NCBI GenBank assembly: GCA_965652415.1
Contig: CBFGVH010000035.1
Span: 1-29,191 of the forward strand
Source: BQJD01 sp965652415
GTDB taxonomy: Bacteria > Pseudomonadota > Gammaproteobacteria > Arenicellales > CAJQKF01
Length of the DNA stretch: 29,191 bases
Reading direction: 5' to 3'
Within the stretch, counting starts at the first letter, position 1. The number at the start of each line of letters is the position of its first letter. Both the position numbers and the translations under genes were made by a program. The notes under the pieces are model-generated. The model was not told the origin of the DNA, did not search any database, and saw nothing but the letters and a program-made list of their open reading frames with translations. Shown here piece after piece: positions 23,808 through 29,191 of the stretch.

Positions 23808-25196
23808 ATGGCACGTTACAAATTTTCGAGGCGATTCGGTGATGTCACCCGTCGCGACTTCCTGGCCACCAGCGGCGCGCTGGCGGGAGGTCTCGCCACC
23901 GCCGGTTACACCGGCGCCTTGCGCGCGCAGTCGAGCAAGCAGGGCACCGTCCGCGTCTGGGGCGAGCCCGGTCCCTATGCCGGCGTCGCCGTCGACGCCA
24001 TGAACGAGTGGGCCAGCGCCAACGCACCGGGCCTGAAGTTCGAGATCGAGACGGTGGGCTGGGACAGCGTCTACGTCAAGCTGATGACCGACCTCGCCGC
24101 CCAGCAGCCGGCCCACCTGATCAGCGTGGAATCGCCGATCGCCTACCAGTTGATGGCCGAGGGCCTGCTCGAGCCGGTCGACGACGTGGTTCAGCAGGTC
24201 GGTCCCGACCGCATGATCGAGGGTGTCACCTTCGCCGACTGGGGCGCCTGGAAGGGCGAGCAGTTCGTACTGCCGGCCCACCACCAGCCGCACCTGCTGA
24301 TGGTGCGCATGGACGTGGTCGAGGAACTCGGCCTCGGCGACCCGGATACCTGGACCTGGGACGACCTGCTCAACGCCGCGCGCACCATCCAGGAGAAGAC
24401 GGACCTCGACGGCATCGCCCTGGCGCTCGGCCGCAACCTGTGCACCGACTACCACTTCGCGGCGCTGCTGCACTCGGCGGGCGGACGCATGTTCGACGCC
24501 GGCAACAACTTCGAGGTCGCCTTCGACAGCCCGCAGACGGCCGAGGCGCTGGAGTTCGTCCGCGACCTCATGCCCTACATGCCCAAGGGCGCACTGGAGT
24601 ACAGCTTCCTGCAGGTGGTGGATGCCATGGTGACCGGCAAGGTCGGCATGGTGTTCTACTGGGGACGTGTCTACGGCCGCGCGGCCGAGGAAGCCAAGCC
24701 CATCTACGACGCCATCCAGTCGTTCAACCACGCGGCCCACCCGACCACCGGCAATCGCTTCAACTGGAACGACTTCCAGGGCTGGTGCATCCCGGCGCCG
24801 AACAATCCGTACGTCGAGGAGATCAAGGCCGCGCTGGCCTATTACCAGACGAAGCGCGAATGGCTGATCCGCTACTGCCATTCGCTGGTGCCGAACGTCT
24901 CCCCGGTGTACAAGGACGTGGTCGAGGACCCGACCTTGAAGGAGCATCCCTTCTTCGAGACCAAGGAGAAAACCATCCTCACCTACTACCGCGATTCGCT
25001 GCCGCATTCGAGCAATACCGGCAACGAACTGCGCAAGGGTGCCAACCCGCTGGCCGGCATCGTCCACGGTCGCTCGATCCTCGCCCAGACGGTGCAGAGG
25101 GTGGTGCTTGACGGCGCCGCGCCCGCCGACGCCGCCAAGTGGGGCGCCGAGCAGCTCGAACAGGTGCGCAAGGAGCATCTGCGCCTGATACTGTAG
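23808..25196 (+). CDS. Carbohydrate-type ABC importer, Tat-exported solute-binding protein
   Basis: A 462-residue family 1 extracellular binding protein (MalE/UgpB superfamily). A strong AAGGAGG lies about 9 nt before the ATG. The N-terminus carries a twin-arginine signal (VTRRDFLATSG, Arg15-Arg16; cleavage near LRAQ, about residue 40), so it is probably exported folded. The mature part begins GTVRVWGEPGPYAGVAVDAM and has FVLPAHHQPHLLMVRMDVVEELG and a VTGKVGMVFYWGR hinge region typical of the fold. It is abundant in Trp, Tyr and His, fitting a polyol- or sugar-like ligand. Hairpins lie on both sides of the gene (23739-23760 and 25212-25245), consistent with high selective expression. Confidence 0.92.
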   Translation: MARYKFSRRFGDVTRRDFLATSGALAGGLATAGYTGALRAQSSKQGTVRVWGEPGPYAGVAVDAMNEWASANAPGLKFEIETVGWDSVYVKLMTDLAAQQPAHLISVESPIAYQLMAEGLLEPVDDVVQQVGPDRMIEGVTFADWGAWKGEQFVLPAHHQPHLLMVRMDVVEELGLGDPDTWTWDDLLNAARTIQEKTDLDGIALALGRNLCTDYHFAALLHSAGGRMFDAGNNFEVAFDSPQTAEALEFVRDLMPYMPKGALEYSFLQVVDAMVTGKVGMVFYWGRVYGRAAEEAKPIYDAIQSFNHAAHPTTGNRFNWNDFQGWCIPAPNNPYVEEIKAALAYYQTKREWLIRYCHSLVPNVSPVYKDVVEDPTLKEHPFFETKEKTILTYYRDSLPHSSNTGNELRKGANPLAGIVHGRSILAQTVQRVVLDGAAPADAAKWGAEQLEQVRKEHLRLIL

Positions 25197-25211
25197 GCTT
25201 CCTGGCCCGGG

Positions 25212-25245
25212 GGCCGCGGCGCGTCCGACGAGGCGCGCCGCGGCC
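25212..25245 (+). other. Very strong hairpin between binding-protein and first permease genes
   Basis: GGCCGCGGCGCG (25212-25223) pairs perfectly with CGCGCCGCGGCC (25234-25245), a 12-bp G+C stem that can extend by a G-U and a C-G pair into the 10-nt loop. Only GTTTG follows, too few Ts for a full intrinsic terminator. This placement is classic for attenuating transcription or protecting the binding-protein mRNA from 3' exonucleases. Confidence 0.7.
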
Positions 25246-25279
25246 GTTTGCGTACAGCCTTTCAAAGCCCTGGATCGAG

Positions 25280-26233
25280 ATGAGGGTTACCGGTCAGCAC
25301 TCCGTCGCCGCCGCTGCGCCCGCAACCGGACGCGTGCGGCAGTGGTGGGAGCGGCTCAGGCAGGACGACACCCATGTCGGCGTCCTGTTCATTCTGCCGT
25401 TCCTCCTCGCCTCGCTGGTGTTCATGGTGTACCCGGTGGTGCAGGTGGTGCGGATGTCGTTCTACTACCGCAACCCGCTCAGGCCCGACCAGTGGACCTT
25501 CATCGGCCTGGACAACTTCCGTACCATATTCGGCGACGAGCTGTTCTGGGACTCGTTCTACCAGGCAACCATCTGGACGGCCTCGTCGATCGTTCTGCAG
25601 GCGGTCATCGGCGTCGCCATCGCGCTGCTGCTTCATTATCCGCTGCGCGGCATCAACATATTCCGCGGCCTGCTGCTGTTTCCCTATATCGTGCCCACGG
25701 CCGTCATAGCGTTGATGTGGGCGTGGATCTTCAACCCCGAGATCGGGGTGCTCAACCACGTGCTGATGACCACCGGCATCGTCGAGGAGAACATCTACTG
25801 GTTCTCGACGCCGAACATGGCCATGGCCTCGACCATCGCCCTGAACGTGTGGAAGTACACGCCGTTCGTCGTCATCTGCGTGCTGGCCAAGCTGCAGACG
25901 ATTCCGCTGGAGTTGTACGACGCGGCGCGGGTCGACGGGGCCGGGCCACTGCGGCGTTTTCGGGACGTGACGCTGCCGAACCTGGCCGAGGTCCTGATGG
26001 TGGTGATCGTGTTTCGCACCATCTGGACTTTCAACAAGTTCGAGGAGATCTATCTCCTCACCAAGGGCGGTCCCGGGACCTCGACGTTCAACCTCGCCAT
26101 CTACTCGTTCGAGCAGTCTATCGCCAACCTCAAGCTCGGCGTCGGCGCCGCGACCGGCGTGGTGATGACCGTGATGCTGCTCGCGGGCAGCATCCTTTAC
26201 CTGCGCGTGATGCGCTTCGGCAAGGAGGATTGA
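25280..26233 (+). CDS. Carbohydrate-type ABC importer, MalF/UgpA-like permease
   Basis: A 317-residue inner-membrane permease with about six transmembrane segments; the first is FILPFLLASLVFMVYPVV (about 32-55), after a cytoplasmic N-terminus rich in Arg and Gln. The EAA loop that docks on the ATPase is AARVDGAGPLRRFRDVTLP, around residue 219. TKGGPGTSTFNLAIYSFE is typical of the family. The ATG at 25280 (preceded by GGATCGAG) is chosen over upstream in-frame starts that would read through the hairpin. It pairs with the MalG-like protein encoded 3 bp downstream. Confidence 0.93.
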   Translation: MRVTGQHSVAAAAPATGRVRQWWERLRQDDTHVGVLFILPFLLASLVFMVYPVVQVVRMSFYYRNPLRPDQWTFIGLDNFRTIFGDELFWDSFYQATIWTASSIVLQAVIGVAIALLLHYPLRGINIFRGLLLFPYIVPTAVIALMWAWIFNPEIGVLNHVLMTTGIVEENIYWFSTPNMAMASTIALNVWKYTPFVVICVLAKLQTIPLELYDAARVDGAGPLRRFRDVTLPNLAEVLMVVIVFRTIWTFNKFEEIYLLTKGGPGTSTFNLAIYSFEQSIANLKLGVGAATGVVMTVMLLAGSILYLRVMRFGKED

Positions 26234-26236
26234 CGA

Positions 26237-27145
26237 ATGGCGAGACCCCGCGCGCAGGCCGACTGGGGCGAACGCATACGGCGGCTGGTCCGCTACGCGG
26301 CGCTGGCGCTGACCACGTTTCTCGTCTGCTTCCCGCTCATCTGGGCGCTTCTGACCTCGCTCAAGCCGACGCCGGAGATCTTCACCAGTCCGCCGACCTG
26401 GCTCCCCGACCGGGTGGTGACCGAGCACTACGCGTCGCTGATTTACGGCAAGCCCATGTACTTCCAGTCCGGCACCGACTACACCCCGGACACCTCGCCG
26501 ACCCAGCACTTCCTGTCCTGGTTCTTCAACAGCGTGGTGGTCGCGTTCGGCGCCGCGCTGCTCAGCGTCACCATCGCCACCCTGGCCGCCTACAGCCTGA
26601 CCCGCTTCAGTTTCCGCGGGCGCGCGGTGGTGCCGTATCTCAGCCTGCTCGGCTACATGATGCCGCCGATCGTGCTGGTGTTCCCGCTGTTCCTGGTCAT
26701 CGTCGACCTCGGCCTCGCCAACAGCCTGTGGTCGCTGGTGTTCGGCTACGTGTCGCTCACCATGCCGTTCAGTACGTGGCTCCTGTGGGCGTTCTTCCGC
26801 GGCCTGCCGGTGGAGATCGAGGAGGCGGGCCTGATCGACGGCGCCAGCCGCTTCCAGGTCTTCTACCAGATCGTGCTGCCGTGCGCGCTGCCAGGCATCA
26901 TCGCGGCGATGATCTTCTCCATCATCGTCGCCTGGAACGACTACCTGTTCGCGCGCATATTCATCAACTCGGTGCAGAACCTGACCCTGACGGTCGGGGT
27001 GATGCACTTCTTCGAAGGGGTCCACGTGAACTGGGGGCTGATGATGGCGTCCGCGGTGCTGATGACCCTGCCGTTGGCGGTCCTGTTCATGCTGTTCCAG
27101 CGCCACCTCGTGGCGGGGTTCGGCGCGGGCGGCGTCAAGGGCTGA
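26237..27145 (+). CDS. Carbohydrate-type ABC importer, MalG/UgpE-like permease
   Basis: A 302-residue permease with about six membrane segments (the first about 20-40, LALTTFLVCFPLIWALLTSL) and an EAA loop EEAGLIDGASRFQVFYQIVLP around residue 201, seen as EAGLIDGASRF. A periplasmic segment between the first two helices (about residues 50-95, containing SLIYGKPMYFQSGTDYTPD) is longer than usual. An AAGGAGG overlapping the end of the preceding gene serves the ATG at 26237. It forms the heterodimeric channel with the MalF-like subunit. Confidence 0.93.
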   Translation: MARPRAQADWGERIRRLVRYAALALTTFLVCFPLIWALLTSLKPTPEIFTSPPTWLPDRVVTEHYASLIYGKPMYFQSGTDYTPDTSPTQHFLSWFFNSVVVAFGAALLSVTIATLAAYSLTRFSFRGRAVVPYLSLLGYMMPPIVLVFPLFLVIVDLGLANSLWSLVFGYVSLTMPFSTWLLWAFFRGLPVEIEEAGLIDGASRFQVFYQIVLPCALPGIIAAMIFSIIVAWNDYLFARIFINSVQNLTLTVGVMHFFEGVHVNWGLMMASAVLMTLPLAVLFMLFQRHLVAGFGAGGVKG

Positions 27146-27176
27146 GCGGCAAACGGGTCCGACACGAGGCAGATCA

Positions 27177-28268
27177 ATGGCAGTAGACGTCGTCCTTTCC
27201 GGGATCAACAAGTACTTCGGCGCCAACCACGTCGTCCGGGACGTGAGCCTGAAATTCCCGGCGCTGAACTTCGTGACCCTGCTCGGACCGAGCGGCTGCG
27301 GCAAGACCACGCTGCTGCGCATGATCGCGGGGCTCGAGTCGGTCTCCTCGGGCGACATCCACTTCGGCGAGCGGCGCATCAACCTCGTTCGCCCGGGTCA
27401 GCGCGACGTGGCCATGGTGTTCCAGAACTACGCGCTGTATCCCAACATGAACGTGTACCGGAACATCGCCTACGGCCTGCGCGTGCGGCGCACGCCCAGG
27501 GCCGAGATGGATGCCAAGGTGCGCGAGGTGGCCGGGATCCTGGAGATCTCCCACCTGCTCGACCGCAAACCGCGGCACCTCTCCGGCGGCCAGCGCCAGC
27601 GGGTGGCGCTCGGGCGGGCCATGGTGCGCAACCCTGCAGTGTTTCTCATGGACGAGCCGCTCAGCAATCTCGACGCCAAGCTGCGCGTGAACATGCGCTC
27701 CGAGCTGAAGCTTTTTCACCAGCGCCTCGGCACCACCACCGTCTACGTCACCCACGACCAGCTCGAGGCGATGACGATGTCCGATCTCATCGCCGTGATG
27801 CACGACGGCGTGGTGCAGCAGTTCGGCACGCCGGAGGAGATCTACAACCGGCCGCGCAACCTGTTCGTGGCCGGCTTCATCGGCAGTCCGCCGATGAACT
27901 TCCTCGACGCCCGGCTCGCCGGCAACGACGCTCTCGCGCTCGGCGATACCCGGGTCCGCCTCGGGGACGATTCCCCGTTCCGCCTCGACGGCACGGGGGG
28001 CGAGGCGCCCCTGGTGGTCGGGATCCGGCCCCAGGACGTCGTCCTTGCCGAGTCCGCTGGAACGCTCACCGGCGAGGTGGCGCTGATCGAGCTGCTCGGC
28101 TCGGAGAAGCTGGTCGACATCAGGCTCACCGGCGGCCAGAAGCTGGTCGCCCAGGTCCGGGCCGACTATCCCGTCGCCGCCGGGGAGCACGTCAGCGTCG
28201 ACCTCCCGCTGGCCGGTCTTCACCTGTTCGACAAGCAAAGCGGCGAATCGCTGCGTAGACAGGGCTGA
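27177..28268 (+). CDS. Carbohydrate-type ABC importer, MalK/UgpC-like ATPase
   Basis: A 363-residue ATPase of the carbohydrate-uptake-1 type. Seen: Walker A GPSGCGKTT (about 37-45), Q-loop MVFQNYALYPNMNV, signature LSGGQRQRVALGRAM, Walker B VFLMDEPLSNLD, switch His in VTHDQLEAM, and a C-terminal regulatory/TOBE-like domain (from about 240; GIRPQDVVLAESAGTLTGEV). It starts 31 bp after the MalG-like gene with GAGGCAG as ribosome site. Having its own ATPase makes the importer self-sufficient. It is the last clear member of the LacI-controlled operon; a possible new promoter follows. Confidence 0.95.
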   Translation: MAVDVVLSGINKYFGANHVVRDVSLKFPALNFVTLLGPSGCGKTTLLRMIAGLESVSSGDIHFGERRINLVRPGQRDVAMVFQNYALYPNMNVYRNIAYGLRVRRTPRAEMDAKVREVAGILEISHLLDRKPRHLSGGQRQRVALGRAMVRNPAVFLMDEPLSNLDAKLRVNMRSELKLFHQRLGTTTVYVTHDQLEAMTMSDLIAVMHDGVVQQFGTPEEIYNRPRNLFVAGFIGSPPMNFLDARLAGNDALALGDTRVRLGDDSPFRLDGTGGEAPLVVGIRPQDVVLAESAGTLTGEVALIELLGSEKLVDIRLTGGQKLVAQVRADYPVAAGEHVSVDLPLAGLHLFDKQSGESLRRQG

Positions 28269-28297
28269 CTGCCTCACCCGGCCCGGTAGGCTACAAT
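28269..28297 (+). promoter_or_regulatory. Candidate promoter of the QueC-like gene
   Basis: TACAAT (28292-28297, 5 of 6) has a weak CTGCCT -35 (28269-28274) at 17 bp. A start near 28304 leaves a leader of about 36 nt before the ATG at 28340. It would separate the QueC-like gene from the upstream transport operon. Confidence 0.35.
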
Positions 28298-28339
28298 CGG
28301 CGGCGATCGGCACCGACTTCGCCGCCCGTGAGCCGCACC

Positions 28340-29065
28340 ATGAACGATATCGCCGCCATCCCCGAGTGGCCGCAGAACCGCGCCGTCGCCACTGCGCTCG
28401 AGTCGACGCTGGCGGCCGTCGGTATCGACAAGCCGGAAGAAGAAACCACCACCCTCGTCCTGCTCTCCGGCGGCATCGACAGCGTGGCGGTGCTGGCCAA
28501 CGTGCTCGAGCATACCGCCCACCGTGTCCACGCCCATCACGTCGAACTGGCGAACCGCGACGAGCGGGTGCAGGCGGAGAACGACGCGGTGGCCGAGGTG
28601 GTGGACTACTGCTGGCGCCGCTACCGCGACTTCTCCTTCTCCACCTCCGGCAGCGAGTTCAGGATCACGCCCAAAGGCTACGATCTCATCATCACCATGT
28701 TCCACGCCGCCCTGGTGTGTCTCGGGGCGAGGCGCAGGACCGACTTCGTGATGACCGGGCACTTTCGCACATCGAAGCTGCGCGCCCTGTACGGTCAGCA
28801 GATGCTCGACAGCTGCTTCGTCAACCCGCGGATGCGCCCCCGCTGGCTGCGGCCGCTCGACCTGCTCCCCGATCCCGCCACGGCCAAGGTCGACATCTAC
28901 CGCTCGGTGCCCCCGGACCTGGCCGAGCTCGGCTGGTCGTGCCGCCACCCGGTGGCCGTCGAGGGCGGCTTCGAGCCCTGCGGGAGCTGCTATGCCTGCC
29001 GCAACCTCGAGGCGGCGCGCGGCAAGGCGCAGTGTGGCGCAGCCCGGGAACGCGCCGGCGGCTGA
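28340..29065 (+). CDS. QueC-like PP-loop ATP pyrophosphatase-fold protein
   Basis: A 241-residue protein with the PP-loop motif SGGIDS at residues 43-48 (LVLLSGGIDSVAVLANVLE) and a C-terminal Cys4 motif C201-x12-C214-x2-C217-x2-C220, which resembles the zinc site of 7-cyano-7-deazaguanine synthase (QueC) but with a longer first spacer. FVMTGHFRTSKLRALYG lies between. The usual QueC segment after the PP-loop (YGQRH-like) is absent, replaced by HHVELANRDERVQAEN, so this is a divergent relative and its product is uncertain. The ATG at 28340 is preferred over the GTG at 28328; neither has a clear ribosome site. No queD, queE, tgt or DNA-modification gene is visible in the window. Confidence 0.75.
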   Translation: MNDIAAIPEWPQNRAVATALESTLAAVGIDKPEEETTTLVLLSGGIDSVAVLANVLEHTAHRVHAHHVELANRDERVQAENDAVAEVVDYCWRRYRDFSFSTSGSEFRITPKGYDLIITMFHAALVCLGARRRTDFVMTGHFRTSKLRALYGQQMLDSCFVNPRMRPRWLRPLDLLPDPATAKVDIYRSVPPDLAELGWSCRHPVAVEGGFEPCGSCYACRNLEAARGKAQCGAARERAGG

Positions 29066-29093
29066 ACCCTCGGGCCGCGCGGTATAGGCCGCC

Positions 29094-29114
29094 GCGATAT
29101 CCCTATCGCTTTTT
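29094..29114 (+). terminator. Rho-independent terminator after the QueC-like gene
   Basis: GCGATA pairs perfectly with TATCGC across a TCCC loop and is followed directly by TTTTT (29110-29114). It lies 28 bp after the QueC-like stop, closing that transcript and possibly the whole operon. Confidence 0.75.
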
Positions 29115-29182
29115 ACGACTTGTCAACGAAAAGGGTGCTTCGTACCCTGATTCATTGATTCTCATTTTTCGGATATCACGAC

Positions 29183-29191
29183 ATGACCGAC
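29183..29191 (+). CDS. Possible start of a further gene (cut by window end)
   Basis: ATG ACC GAC at the window edge follows GGATATCACGAC and an A+T-rich, promoter-like stretch (about 29110-29180; a weak TTGTCA-17-TACCCT). A small hairpin AGGGT-N7-ACCCT (29132-29148) lies in the presumed leader. Three codons are too few to identify a product. Confidence 0.3.

Noticed and set aside
25212..25245. Hairpin read as an intrinsic terminator ending the operon
   Set aside because: Only three Ts follow and the permease and ATPase genes of the same importer lie downstream, so attenuation or mRNA protection is more likely.
25262..27382. 706-codon minus-strand open frame opposite the permease genes
   Set aside because: Extreme His/Arg/Gln/Glu composition is the antisense signature of membrane-protein codons; the two permeases and the ATPase start are unambiguous on the plus strand.

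Overview
The window is about 29 kb of gene-dense, high-GC DNA (by eye roughly two thirds G+C). It has compact operons, ATGA-type stop/start overlaps, Sec and Tat signal peptides, ABC importers with periplasmic binding proteins, and a fused gamma-alpha KorA. Together these suggest a metabolically versatile proteobacterium; I cannot fix the class from this sequence alone. I saw no rRNA, tRNA, CRISPR array, transposase or prophage gene, so it looks like ordinary chromosome dedicated to scavenging and catabolism of organic compounds.

Layout. (A) 1-2063, plus strand: the tail of an unidentified gene, an exported acetamidase/formamidase-family protein, and a short exported protein resembling part of a TAXI-type solute-binding protein. 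(B) 7598 down to 2113, minus strand: a six-gene operon reading polar amino-acid-type binding protein, permease, ATPase, C45 (penicillin acyltransferase-like) amidohydrolase, RpiR-type regulator, class I/II aminotransferase. It reads as import of an N-acylated or amide-linked amino compound, hydrolysis, then transamination. (C) 8003-14884, plus strand: a Tat-exported metal-dependent amidohydrolase, a small exported protein of unknown function, and three consecutive exported proteases of unrelated catalytic types (zinc metalloprotease, subtilisin S8, trypsin-like S1). (D) 15026-19781, plus strand: a three-gene 2-oxoacid oxidoreductase with its own FAD/NAD(P)H/iron-sulfur subunit, comparable to the Azoarcus-type 2-oxoglutarate:NADP+ oxidoreductase. 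It is preceded by a candidate promoter whose -10 element is centred in an 8+8 bp dyad. (E) 20873 down to 19803 (minus) and 21083-28268 (plus): a LacI-type repressor divergent from a catabolic operon containing an HpsN-like (histidinol-dehydrogenase-family) polyol dehydrogenase, a malic-enzyme homologue, and a complete carbohydrate-type ABC importer (Tat-exported binding protein, two permeases, MalK/UgpC-type ATPase). Two near-identical TGTAAACGTTTACA palindromes, centres 32 bp apart, lie between them. (F) 28340-29065: a QueC-like PP-loop protein with a C-terminal Cys4 motif, followed by a clear intrinsic terminator and the first codons of another gene.

The most promising undescribed biology is region E. 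An HpsN-type dehydrogenase oxidises a terminal diol to a 2-hydroxy acid, and its partner here is a malic enzyme, not a sulfolactate enzyme. If the substrate carries a carboxylate in place of the sulfonate (3,4-dihydroxybutanoate), the product is malate and the malic enzyme would finish the route to pyruvate. Region B (C45 hydrolase embedded in an amino-acid ABC operon) and region C (exported protease battery) are the next most interesting. All functional assignments come from motif reading, without database searches.
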